DNA from: Deltaproteobacteria bacterium
GTDB taxonomy: Bacteria > Desulfobacterota > DSM-4660 > Desulfatiglandales > Desulfatiglandaceae
Direction of reading: 5' to 3'
DNA: 64,000 nt
Assembly: GCA_021737785.1 (NCBI GenBank)
Contig: JAIPDI010000019.1
Coordinates: forward strand, 29,997 to 93,996
In this document: positions 56,041-64,000 of the stretch, in pieces
Position numbering within the stretch: position 1 is the first letter of the stretch
How the letters are laid out: the number at the start of each line of letters is the position of its first letter
Made by a program: the position numbers and the translations under genes
The notes under the pieces: generated by a model
What the model was told of the DNA's origin: nothing
The model's database searches: none
The model's input: the letters and a program-made list of their open reading frames with translations, nothing else

Positions 56041-56826
56041 TCATCGCAGAATACCTCGCTTGGAGCCGGCCAAAAAATCCAGCAGCATCTTCAGCTCAGG
56101 TATGATTTCAAGAGTTGTTTTGACTTGAGCGATGCCATCCCTGAAACTCCTGTTTTCACGCCAGATGATGCTGTACGCCTTTTTGAGGATGTCGATGGTC
56201 CCCTGTGAAAAGCCCCTTCGAATCAGACCCTTCTGGTTGATTCCATATAGTTTTGCCCTGGGCCCGGCCGTTATCATGAAGGGGGGGACATCCCTGTCGA
56301 TCCCTGATTTGGCCCCCAGGTAGGCATGTGCACCGATTCGAACGAATTGCTGAACAGCCAGGAACGCCCCCAATATGGCGTATTCATCGATATGGGTGTG
56401 CCCGCCCAGGGTAGCGCCGTTTGTTAATACGATATGATCTGCAAGCCGGCAGTCGTGGGCGATGTGGGCATAGGCCATCAGATAATTATTGCTGCCGATA
56501 ACCGTTTCCCACTCCTCTTTGGTGGTGGCCCGGTTGATGGTGACATATTCTCTGACGATATTGTCATTTCCCATAATGAGGCGCGTATCCTCATTATGGT
56601 ACCCGATGTCCTGGGGCGGTGTGCCGATGGAAGAAAAGGGATAAATCCGGTTTCGTTCCCCGAGCCGGGTATGGCCTTCGATCACCACGTGAGCGCCTAT
56701 CGCTGTATCCTTTCCGATAACCACATGGTTTCCCACGGTGGCGTAAGGACCTATCTCCACCCCATCGGCAAGATGGGCAGTTGAACCGACCACTGCCGAA
56801 GGATGTATTTTGATTGAGTTGTCCAC
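56041..56826 (-). CDS. lpxA: UDP-N-acetylglucosamine O-acyltransferase LpxA
   Basis: 261 residues (family about 262). Left-handed beta-helix hexapeptide repeats at the N-terminus (HPSAVVGSTAHLADG...IGPYATVG) and the catalytic His in MAYAHIAHDCRLADH. First acyl transfer of lipid A synthesis. Starts with GTG 56826. Confidence 0.95.
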   Translation of the reverse strand: MDNSIKIHPSAVVGSTAHLADGVEIGPYATVGNHVVIGKDTAIGAHVVIEGHTRLGERNRIYPFSSIGTPPQDIGYHNEDTRLIMGNDNIVREYVTINRATTKEEWETVIGSNNYLMAYAHIAHDCRLADHIVLTNGATLGGHTHIDEYAILGAFLAVQQFVRIGAHAYLGAKSGIDRDVPPFMITAGPRAKLYGINQKGLIRRGFSQGTIDILKKAYSIIWRENRSFRDGIAQVKTTLEIIPELKMLLDFLAGSKRGILR

Positions 56827-56897
56827 TGGTATTCGTCCATTATCATTTTGGTTGGTCTTACGGATCTTTCAATCGGCACATCATAAATCGAAATCCC

Positions 56898-57344
56898 TCA
56901 GCCGATGGTAGCCACCAGAATGGCTTCGGCAGCCACTTCCCCTTCTACAGAGGCCTTCCCTGCCATCTTCCAGATCCTGGATCCGGTCCGCAAGGGAACA
57001 AGCTCGAATCTGATCTGGTCGCCGGGGATGACCGGCCTCCGAAATTTCACCCCCTCCATGGATACGAAAAAGATTGAATTGCCCATCTCCCGCTCCAGCA
57101 CATCGGGCACGGACAACCGGGCCAGAATGCCGCCCACCTGTGCCATCGCCTCAATGATAAGGACCCCGGGCATGATAGGATTACCTGGAAAATGACCCTG
57201 AAAAAACGGCTCGTTGGCGGTGACGTTCTTGATCCCGACCACCCGCTTGTTCATTTCCAGTTCAATGATTCGATCGACTAACAGAAACGGGTAACGATGG
57301 GGAAGAATCTTGATAATATCTTCATAAGTCAGCGGTAAATCCAT
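56898..57344 (-). CDS. fabZ: (3R)-hydroxyacyl-ACP dehydratase FabZ
   Basis: 148 residues. Hot-dog fold with catalytic His in ILPHRYPFLLVDRI and Glu in PGVLIIEAMAQVGG. Competes with LpxA/LpxD for hydroxyacyl-ACP, setting the balance between phospholipid and lipid A. AAGGAG lies about 10 bases before the ATG; the gene lies 8 bp after lpxD. Confidence 0.96.
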   Translation of the reverse strand: MDLPLTYEDIIKILPHRYPFLLVDRIIELEMNKRVVGIKNVTANEPFFQGHFPGNPIMPGVLIIEAMAQVGGILARLSVPDVLEREMGNSIFFVSMEGVKFRRPVIPGDQIRFELVPLRTGSRIWKMAGKASVEGEVAAEAILVATIG

Positions 57345-57352
57345 GGTCGAAC

Positions 57353-58459
57353 TTACTCCTTCCCGTATTCCGCGGCCTTATCTGAGGAACCATCCCCCGA
57401 AGGGGGGTGAGAATGCCGCTCAACCTCCTCGATCCGTTTTTCCAACTGTCTCAATCGCTGATTGAATTCGGGCAGCCGTGATGTCAAGGTGGTGGTCTTG
57501 AGCCACAGTCGATGGGATATCGCAGGGGAGCCGGAGACCAGTTCACCTGGAGCAATCGGCTTTGCAATGCCGGATTGGGGACCTATCATGGCCCTGTCTC
57601 CCACCTCGACATGATCTATGATGCCGACCTGACCGCCGATGACCACCTCGCGCCCGATGTGACAGCTCCCGGAGATACCTGCCTGGGCCACGATGATGGT
57701 ATCCTCTCCAATGACGACATTATGAGCGATATGCACCAGATTGTCGGTCTTGGTCCCACTCTTGATCCATGTCTTTCCAAGTGCAGCCCGATCAATACAG
57801 TTGTTGGACCCGATCTCCACGCGGTCATCGATTTGGACGATCCCGGTCTGAGGGATCTTTACGGACGCAACGCCGTCCCGGACAAAGCCGAACCCATCGG
57901 CGCCGATGACGCTCCCCGGATGGATGATGACGTCGTTTCCGATGAGGCACCCTCTTAAGATGGCGACATTGGGATATATGAGGCATCTCCTGCCGATTTT
58001 TACGCCCTCGCCGATAAATACCCCGGGAAAGAGGGTGGTGCCGTCACCGATCTCCGCCCCCTGATCCACATACGCCATCGGATAAATGGACACACCTGCT
58101 CCGATAAGGCTTCCCTCATGAATGACGGCCTCCGGACTGATCCCCATATCTCTCGATACTCGAGGGGCGAGGAGCGCGGCCACCTTGGCATACGCCAGTT
58201 CCGCGTTGGAAACGATGATCTGCGGGCCGCTAAACAAGTCGGTCTTATGGGAGATCAACAGGGCGCCGGCGCGGGTCTTGCGCAGGCTCTCCTCATATCG
58301 TCGATCTGAAAAGAACGAGATTTCCGAAGGACCTGCATCGTTCAGGGAGTTGATGCCGGTAACAACAACGTCCCCGTTTCCGACGACCTTCCCGCCTGCA
58401 GCATCGGCGATCTCGTCGAGAGTCAAGGCCCGTTCTTCACTGTCAATTTGTTGCATCAT
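57353..58459 (-). CDS. lpxD: UDP-3-O-acylglucosamine N-acyltransferase LpxD
   Basis: 368 residues. N-terminal uridine-binding region (LTLDEIADAAGGKVVGNGDVVVTGINSLNDAGPSEISFF), a long left-handed beta-helix, the catalytic His in VHIAHNVVIGEDT and a C-terminal helix (LPEFNQRLRQLEKRIEEVERH) for trimer/ACP binding. Overlaps the ompH stop by 17 bases. Confidence 0.95.
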   Translation of the reverse strand: MMQQIDSEERALTLDEIADAAGGKVVGNGDVVVTGINSLNDAGPSEISFFSDRRYEESLRKTRAGALLISHKTDLFSGPQIIVSNAELAYAKVAALLAPRVSRDMGISPEAVIHEGSLIGAGVSIYPMAYVDQGAEIGDGTTLFPGVFIGEGVKIGRRCLIYPNVAILRGCLIGNDVIIHPGSVIGADGFGFVRDGVASVKIPQTGIVQIDDRVEIGSNNCIDRAALGKTWIKSGTKTDNLVHIAHNVVIGEDTIIVAQAGISGSCHIGREVVIGGQVGIIDHVEVGDRAMIGPQSGIAKPIAPGELVSGSPAISHRLWLKTTTLTSRLPEFNQRLRQLEKRIEEVERHSHPPSGDGSSDKAAEYGKE

Positions 58460-58964
58460 ACGCCTTGGTCACCCGGTCCGTGATATCCAGGGTATTATTA
58501 TAATATACCAGCCCAACTGTCCCTTCTTCAAGAATGACGCTGAATCCTTCTGTCTGGCCGATTTTTTCTACGATTTTTTCTATGTCTTTTCCCACCATTT
58601 TGGTCGCCTCATATTCGGCATTTTTCATCTCTTGGGTGACTTCTTCATACATATACTTGTAGTGGCGCGTCCTTTTGCCCAATTCCATCTCCTTGCCTTC
58701 TTTGGCGTCCAGGCTCAACATCATGCTTTGTTTCTGAAGTTCCTCCTCGATTTTGGCTATCTGGGCCCTCTCCGCATCCAGCTTTTTTTGGAGGGCATTG
58801 AATTTTGCCTTCAACTCCTCTCTGATCTTCTGAAATTTGACGGAATTCTGCTGAAGCCGCTTCATGTTGAGCACCCCGATCTTGACGGTCTCTGCCAAGA
58901 CATTTTCATGTTGAAAACAAAAAATCATAGAAAAACAGATGACCAAAAGACTAATTTTTTTCAT
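58443..58964 (-). CDS. OmpH/Skp-family periplasmic chaperone
   Basis: 173 residues. Signal peptide MKKISLLVICFSMIFCFQHE...; mature part begins VKIGVLNMKRLQQNS (conserved Skp start) and continues as a long coiled coil (KFQKIREELKAKFNALQKKLDAERAQIAKIEEELQ). Carries outer-membrane proteins from Sec to BamA, which is encoded just upstream. ATG 58964 preceded by GGGGG; upstream in-frame starts are unlikely. Confidence 0.88.
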   Translation of the reverse strand: MKKISLLVICFSMIFCFQHENVLAETVKIGVLNMKRLQQNSVKFQKIREELKAKFNALQKKLDAERAQIAKIEEELQKQSMMLSLDAKEGKEMELGKRTRHYKYMYEEVTQEMKNAEYEATKMVGKDIEKIVEKIGQTEGFSVILEEGTVGLVYYNNTLDITDRVTKAYDATN

Positions 58965-59084
58965 TTTTACCCCCATTATGGTTGATATTGACGATATTGA
59001 TTGAATGATAAATGACAAATAAAATCCATTTGTAGGAATAACGACCAAATCATACTTAGGCAGAACTTAGGGGCTTCGCCCCAA

Positions 59085-59220
59085 CTGGAATGTTGGAATG
59101 ATGGAATCACGCCCAGGCGTGAGAATAATGGGTTTAGCGGAATGGAGACAATTAGAAAAAATGATTTTCTGATTCTCATGGCCATCATTCCATTATTCCA
59201 CGATTCCATCATTCCAGGTC
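59085..59220. repeat. Inverted GGAATGATGGAATC word-repeat tract between bamA and ompH
   Basis: Left: TGGAATGTTGGAATGATGG/AATC (59090-59109). Right: CCATCATTCCATTATTCC, then ACGATTCCATCATTCCAG (59181-59218), the reverse complement of the left type. They flank ACGCCCAGGCGTGAG and a bamA-ompH spacer. No gene in 58965-59327. Confidence 0.65.
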
Positions 59221-59327
59221 AACGGCACAGCCAATTGCCGGAGAAAGATATATGATTACAACAACTTATATAAATTCCGAGACGTTTAATTATTTTGCCC
59301 CTACCCCATAGAGCGACAACCCATCGA

Positions 59328-62009
59328 CTACAGCATCCCCCCTATGCTGAATTCCCATCTGCCGGAGGATTCGTCTCCGGTCCTGTCGAGATTCCACCCA
59401 TATTCCAGCCTCAGCGGACCGATCGGAGAATACCATCTCACCCCGGCACCCGCAGACTTCTTGAGGTCGAAGGACCAGGGCTGGTCATAATCCGAATCAA
59501 ATACATTGCCTGTGTCAAAAAACACGAGCCCCACGACCCCCTGCTCTTTAAGCACGGGAAAACGATATTCCAGATTATAGACCATCATCCCTGTGCCACC
59601 GACCCTGTATCCATTGGAGTCTACAGGAGAGATGCTCTCGTAATCAAATCCGCGCATCGTATTGATGCCCCCCAGAAAGAACTTCTGAAAAACAGAAAGT
59701 TTTCCCCTATCCTGGATATAGCCCCACCTCCCCTGCACCATAAATACCGTCTCCCAGAACATGGGGAAGAACCAGGCGGTCCTGGCCTTGTATTTGATGA
59801 ATTGCTCATCGCCGCCGAGTCCCGCATACTGCCCTGACAATTCGTTGATCGACCCTTTTGTTGTATTCCAAAGATGGTCTCTGCTGTCCCGTTTGAAAAT
59901 AAGGGCCGCGCTGCTGGTGACATTCCGGCCTTTCATGTCGAAGAGCGGTCCGGAGGTCTCCTGCACTTCGTAAATCCTGGAATTGTCGTAGTCATATCTT
60001 ATCAAGGCCCGGGTGTAGTCATCGATAAAATCAAGAGGATAACCAAGGTTCAGGGCGACACCCATTGCATCCCTTGAATAATCCGTATATTCCTGATCCC
60101 ACTTGTAAAGATCCGCACCAAACGACCACCGCGTATCAAAGAGCCAGGGCTCCACGAATCGTATATCAAATTCCGTGTTCTTTCCGCCGATCCTCGCCGC
60201 GGCCATGAGTTTCTGCCCGTACCCCAGGAAATTTTCATCCGCAATCTCGAACATGACAAAACCGGAATATGCAGAGCTGTACCCGGCGCCCACGCTGAAG
60301 GTCCGGGTCCCCCGCTCCTTCACCTTGACATCCAGTTTCATCAGGTCGTCCCGGCTCCCCTTTTTTGTCTCCATCTGAACGTCTTCGAAAAAGCCGAGCC
60401 GATTCAGGTTTGCCGTACTCTCTTTGAGACCTTGTCCGCTGAAATATTCACCTTCGATGACCTTCAGTTCGCGCCGGATGACCTTGTCTCTCGTCACCGT
60501 ATTCCCCGAGATGGCAATCCTTTCAAAGCGTACTTTCTCCCCCTTGGAGATATTATATGTAACATCCGCAAGAAACGTTTCATCGTTTTCCTTGACGATC
60601 GGTTGGATTTCTGCATAGGCATACCCATGATCTGCGTAGACATCCCTCAACGCCAGGATGTCCCGTCGAACCACTTCCCGATTAAATGCCTCTTCCTTGC
60701 CGATTTGAACCTTCTTCAGGAGATCGTCGGCAGGTTGTATCAGGTCCCCCTCGACGGCAACCTTGTCCACCCCGTATTGATGCCCTTCAATAACATCAAA
60801 GGTGACGACCAGACCTTCGATGGTGTCGTCGTATGCGACCGTCGGTTCGCCTATTTTCGCCTTGATAAACCCGTGATTGTGATAAAATGCGGTCAGTTTG
60901 TGGATATCGAATTCCAGTTTCTTTTTGTCCAGAATCCCGGCCTTGGTAATCCATGAAAGAAACCATTTCTCACTGGTTTCCATGATATCCTTCAGGTCGT
61001 CATCATCAAAATGCTTGTTCCCCACGAATTGAATCTTTTCGATGTAAACCTTGTCATGTTCTTTAATCTTATACTTCAACATGACCTCATTATTGGGGAT
61101 CGTTTCGGTGGTTTCCTCGATTTCGGCGTTGTAGTAGCCCTTTTCCCGGTAGAATTCTTTCAGCCGGTTCATACTCTGTCTGATTTCGTTATGATCCAGG
61201 ATCGAATAAAGGCTTATTCCCAGCTCCTTCTTCAGGTCATCGTCATCCACCTCTTCATTCCCCTCAAATACTATTTTCCCGACAGAGGGTTTTTCCGTCA
61301 CATGAAAGGTAACGATCTTTCCCGAAGGCCCGTCCTCGGTTTCCATCCTGACATCCTCAAAAAACCCCATCTTGTAGATATCTCGAAGGTCCTTATCAAG
61401 TTTGTCATAGTCAAGACGATCCCCTGCCCTTATCCCGGCTACGGCCAGAATCGCCGCCTTTTCAATACGACGATTGCCGGCCACCTGGACCGAGTCGATC
61501 TCGGGTACGCCCGTGACCCGATCAAAGACATTGACGGCAAGACGTTTCATGGTATCGGCCACATCGTCTATATCCTCCGAGACCTGGAAGATAAAAAACG
61601 GCGGCCTCTTCAGGGCAATGTCCATCACTTTCAGGTCGATGCTCGCCCTGTTTCCGATCTGAGTAAGACTCCCGGCCACCATCCAATCCGTCCCGAGCCT
61701 CTTCCCAAGGGCGACAAGGTCCGTCATTTCCGGTGCCGGCGCAAAGGCAATGGGAGATTTGTTGATCTCGTGGGGGGGGATGATGTGAAAGCCTTTTTCC
61801 TCCAACCGGGAGGAAAGTGTTTTTTGCAGCCCCAACTGGAGATGTCCGAGCGGTCCCCGGGCATTGATCTTAAAGGGCAGAACTGCGATGGTTTCCTTGG
61901 GTTCGGCCGCTGCCTCCGGCACAAGAAAAGCACACAGGATCAGGAGCAGCAGTGCCTGAAATATGATCCTGCCCGCCCCAAAGCGCATGGCCCCTGGTGA
62001 ATGGTGCAT
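59328..62009 (-). CDS. bamA: Outer-membrane assembly factor BamA with N-terminal TolB-like domain
   Basis: 893 residues from ATG 62009 (GGGAG 9 bases before), about 80-100 longer than usual. Signal peptide to about residue 35. Residues 39-170 look like a TolB-N/FlgO-type domain (ETIAVLPFKINARGPLGHLQLGLQ, LGKRLGTDWMVAGSLTQIG). Five POTRA-like repeats follow (VQVAGNRRIEKAAI; VFEGNEEVDDDDL; QFVGNKHFDDDDL; VAVEGDLIQPADDLL; IAISGNTVTRDKVI). Residues about 550-893 are the beta barrel, with the lid motif VGGTG and final IGGML. It folds and inserts outer-membrane proteins. The extra domain is the odd part. Confidence 0.93.
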   Translation of the reverse strand: MHHSPGAMRFGAGRIIFQALLLLILCAFLVPEAAAEPKETIAVLPFKINARGPLGHLQLGLQKTLSSRLEEKGFHIIPPHEINKSPIAFAPAPEMTDLVALGKRLGTDWMVAGSLTQIGNRASIDLKVMDIALKRPPFFIFQVSEDIDDVADTMKRLAVNVFDRVTGVPEIDSVQVAGNRRIEKAAILAVAGIRAGDRLDYDKLDKDLRDIYKMGFFEDVRMETEDGPSGKIVTFHVTEKPSVGKIVFEGNEEVDDDDLKKELGISLYSILDHNEIRQSMNRLKEFYREKGYYNAEIEETTETIPNNEVMLKYKIKEHDKVYIEKIQFVGNKHFDDDDLKDIMETSEKWFLSWITKAGILDKKKLEFDIHKLTAFYHNHGFIKAKIGEPTVAYDDTIEGLVVTFDVIEGHQYGVDKVAVEGDLIQPADDLLKKVQIGKEEAFNREVVRRDILALRDVYADHGYAYAEIQPIVKENDETFLADVTYNISKGEKVRFERIAISGNTVTRDKVIRRELKVIEGEYFSGQGLKESTANLNRLGFFEDVQMETKKGSRDDLMKLDVKVKERGTRTFSVGAGYSSAYSGFVMFEIADENFLGYGQKLMAAARIGGKNTEFDIRFVEPWLFDTRWSFGADLYKWDQEYTDYSRDAMGVALNLGYPLDFIDDYTRALIRYDYDNSRIYEVQETSGPLFDMKGRNVTSSAALIFKRDSRDHLWNTTKGSINELSGQYAGLGGDEQFIKYKARTAWFFPMFWETVFMVQGRWGYIQDRGKLSVFQKFFLGGINTMRGFDYESISPVDSNGYRVGGTGMMVYNLEYRFPVLKEQGVVGLVFFDTGNVFDSDYDQPWSFDLKKSAGAGVRWYSPIGPLRLEYGWNLDRTGDESSGRWEFSIGGML

Positions 62010-62055
62010 AACGGCCGTCTCCCTGCGCTCTGCGCTCTTCCCTTTGCGATGTGTT

Positions 62056-62757
62056 CTACCGTATCTGTCCATCTATCAGCTCCATTTGTTTGGACATTCT
62101 CTTCGCCAGTCGCTGGTTATGGGTGGCAATGACCATGGCAACGCCTTCTTCCTGATTGAGACGCAAAAGGAGATCGGCGATCTCTTGCCCTGTCATCCAG
62201 TCAAGATTTCCGGTGGGTTCATCCCCCAGTATCAGCCTCGGATGCATGATCATGGCCCTTGCGATGGCCACGCGTTGCTGTTCCCCTCCTGAAAGCTCGC
62301 CTGCACGGTGCATCATCCGCTTCTCAAGTCCGACCTTTGAAAGGACATCCTTTGCCATTGAGACGGCGGTCTTTTTTGGATGCCTGGCGATGAGGGCGGG
62401 CATCAGGGTGTTTTCCAGTGCATTCAACTCGGGCAATAAATGATGAAATTGAAACACAAAACCGATCTCCCTGTTTCGCAGGCGTGTCAATCTTCCTTCA
62501 TCCATCTGGTACATATCCATGTCACGGAATCGGACGACCCCTTTGGAAGGGGGTTCAAGACTTCCCATGATATTGAGCAGCGTCGACTTTCCCACCCCGG
62601 ACGCACCCATGATCGCCATGCTGTCCCCAGGACGAATCACCAGGTTGATCCCCTTCAAGATCTCGATAATTTCCCCATGGTGATGAAAAGACTTGAATAC
62701 CTCCTCAAGCCTTAACATGGGGGAGTCGGAGCTTTCCATAACCGTCTGGTTATTCAT
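62056..62757 (-). CDS. lolD: Lipoprotein-releasing ABC transporter ATPase LolD
   Basis: 233 residues. Walker [13 protein letters not shown], signature [14 protein letters not shown], Walker [14 protein letters not shown]-loop IATHNQR. With LolC/E it extracts lipoproteins from the inner membrane. Overlaps the lolC/E gene by 8 bases; the start may be the first ATG (62757) or Met14. Confidence 0.94.
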   Translation of the reverse strand: MNNQTVMESSDSPMLRLEEVFKSFHHHGEIIEILKGINLVIRPGDSMAIMGASGVGKSTLLNIMGSLEPPSKGVVRFRDMDMYQMDEGRLTRLRNREIGFVFQFHHLLPELNALENTLMPALIARHPKKTAVSMAKDVLSKVGLEKRMMHRAGELSGGEQQRVAIARAMIMHPRLILGDEPTGNLDWMTGQEIADLLLRLNQEEGVAMVIATHNQRLAKRMSKQMELIDGQIR

Positions 62758-63973
62758 ACCTGAAAGACTCCACCGGATTCAATCTGGAGGCATACCAGGA
62801 TGGATACAGGGTGGCTAAAAAGGATATGACCACTGCAGCCCCGGCAACAAATGACACATCCGCAACCTCCACCTGGACAGGGAGGGTCGATATGTAATAC
62901 ACATCCGAAGGAAGGCTGATAAATTTATATCTGGCCAATAACTGGCATATCCCCAGGCCGCAGACAAGGCCGGTAATGGTGCCGACCACACCGACGAGGA
63001 GCCCCTGAAACATGAAAATGGACATAATGCTCCTGGCGGAAGCGCCCATGGCCCTCAGGATAGCCACATCCCTTGTTTTTTCCATGACTACCATGACCAG
63101 GGTGCTGATGATATTGAGGGCCCCCACCAGCACGATCATGGTCAGGATGATGAACATGGTCAGCTTTTCAAGCTTGAGCGCAGAAAAAAGGCTCCGGTTC
63201 ATGAGCTTCCAGTCTTTTGTCCAGAAGGGATATCCCAGCCGCTCCTGAATATTCTTCGCTATTCTGTCCGACTGGTAGACATCCTCCACCCTGACCTCTA
63301 TTCCTGTGACCTTGTTGCCCAGGGCCAGAAAATCCTGGGCCTCTGTCAGGGAGATGTAGATCATGGAGGCATCGTATTCATACATGCCTGAGTCAAATAT
63401 GGCGGAGACCTTGAATCTTCGGGTATTGGGGGTTCTTCCCAGGGGCGTCAATTTCCCTTCCGGCGAGATGACGGTGATCTCGCTTCCGGCATGGGCCCCT
63501 ATCCGTTTGGCGAGTTCACTTCCAATAATGATGGTCGGAAAATCATCCACCTCCCCTGCCAGGGAAGAGAGCGAGCCGTTTTTGATCATGTCTTGAAAGC
63601 CGATCACCGAACCGGCGCTGTCAGGATCGATGCCCCTCAAGACCGCGCCGGATACATTCCCTGCATTGTTGATCATGACCTGGGTAAAAATAAACGGCGT
63701 GACCGCAACAACCCCTTTTTCCCTGCTCACGTCCTGCTCGACCTGACGGTACTCGGCGAAGGGGCCGCTGAGGTTGAGGACCAGCACGTGGGAGTTGACC
63801 CCCAGGATCTTGGACATCAGGTCCGCCCGGAAGCCGTTCATCACTGAAAGGACCACGATAAGCGCCATCACCCCGACCATGACGCCAAGAATGGAAATAA
63901 TGGTAATGACGGATATGAACCGCTGCTTTCGCTTGGCCCTGAGGTATTTCATTGCGAGAAAGAGTTCAAACAT
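62750..63973 (-). CDS. Lipoprotein-releasing ABC transporter permease LolC/LolE family
   Basis: 407 residues. MFELFLAMKYLRAKRKQRFISVITIISILGVMVGVM (first membrane segment), a large periplasmic MacB-like domain, and three C-terminal membrane segments (MFIILTMIVLVGALNIIST, LVGVVGTITGLVCGLGI, FVAGAAVVISFLATLYPSW). One LolC/E gene next to lolD suggests a LolF-type single permease or a second copy outside the window. Starts 27 bases before the window end, so upstream regulation is not visible. Confidence 0.92.
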   Translation of the reverse strand: MFELFLAMKYLRAKRKQRFISVITIISILGVMVGVMALIVVLSVMNGFRADLMSKILGVNSHVLVLNLSGPFAEYRQVEQDVSREKGVVAVTPFIFTQVMINNAGNVSGAVLRGIDPDSAGSVIGFQDMIKNGSLSSLAGEVDDFPTIIIGSELAKRIGAHAGSEITVISPEGKLTPLGRTPNTRRFKVSAIFDSGMYEYDASMIYISLTEAQDFLALGNKVTGIEVRVEDVYQSDRIAKNIQERLGYPFWTKDWKLMNRSLFSALKLEKLTMFIILTMIVLVGALNIISTLVMVVMEKTRDVAILRAMGASARSIMSIFMFQGLLVGVVGTITGLVCGLGICQLLARYKFISLPSDVYYISTLPVQVEVADVSFVAGAAVVISFLATLYPSWYASRLNPVESFRYE

Positions 63974-64000
63974 ATGGCGATAATAGAGGAATTGTGAATT

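Overview
The window looks like chromosomal DNA of an anaerobic Gram-negative bacterium, most likely a member of the Desulfobacterota (former Deltaproteobacteria). This is an inference from gene content. The signs are an lpx/bam/lol envelope cluster with LpxI instead of LpxH, a ferredoxin-type split glutamate synthase, Fe-S-type PurF, a TRAP transporter, an oxygen-sensitive-type nicotinate pathway, GC-rich coding sequence, and intergenic DNA full of word-like repeats. No rRNA, tRNA, CRISPR array or phage is visible.

Layout. (1) 1-8 kb, + strand: split glutamate synthase (two FMN-domain paralogues, then a glutaminase-GXGXG fusion), PII protein and GlnD, a compact nitrogen assimilation and sensing unit. 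(2) 8-16 kb, +: hisH-hisF, carA, carB, purF. All use glutamine or bind glutamine amidotransferases, and they are separated by mosaic repeats. (3) 16.2-31.2 kb, +: a catabolic island with a GntR/FCD regulator, TRAP transporter DctPQM, a methylmalonate-semialdehyde-dehydrogenase-like enzyme, an exported nicotinamidase-like hydrolase, a three-subunit molybdenum hydroxylase, enamidase, 6-hydroxynicotinate reductase, a UPF0280/ApbE-like protein and a DUF1185 protein. I read this as nicotinamide/nicotinate catabolism by the reductive route known from Eubacterium barkeri. The later E. barkeri steps are absent here. A CoA-acylating semialdehyde dehydrogenase is present instead, which suggests an undescribed exit from 2-formylglutarate to glutaryl-CoA. 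This is the most interesting system in the window.

(4) 31.2-41.3 kb, - strand: PrmA-like methyltransferase, K+ channel, ComEC, MurA, a lipoprotein, acylphosphatase, LigA and a nucleoside phosphorylase-like protein. (5) 41.8-51.2 kb, +: the classic translation block ffh-rpsP-khpA-rimM-trmD-SPOUT-rplS-rnhB-yraN. It runs into an RsmI-HPr fusion with an internal ribosome binding site, then enzyme I, smpB and the tmRNA gene ssrA. (6) 51.6-64 kb, -: lolC/E-lolD-bamA-ompH-lpxD-fabZ-lpxA-lpxI-gfo-lpxB and an NtrX-like sigma-54 regulator, i.e. outer-membrane and lipid A biogenesis in transcriptional order.

Structural oddities include a 3-copy dispersed repeat with a hairpin conserved through G-U pairs, a 17-bp tandem duplication of the carA start, a MITE-like nested palindrome behind ssrA, and an lpxB gene whose conserved N-terminus lies upstream of its first canonical start codon. 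All coordinates and starts are read by eye. Family assignments come from recognised motifs and have not been checked by database search.
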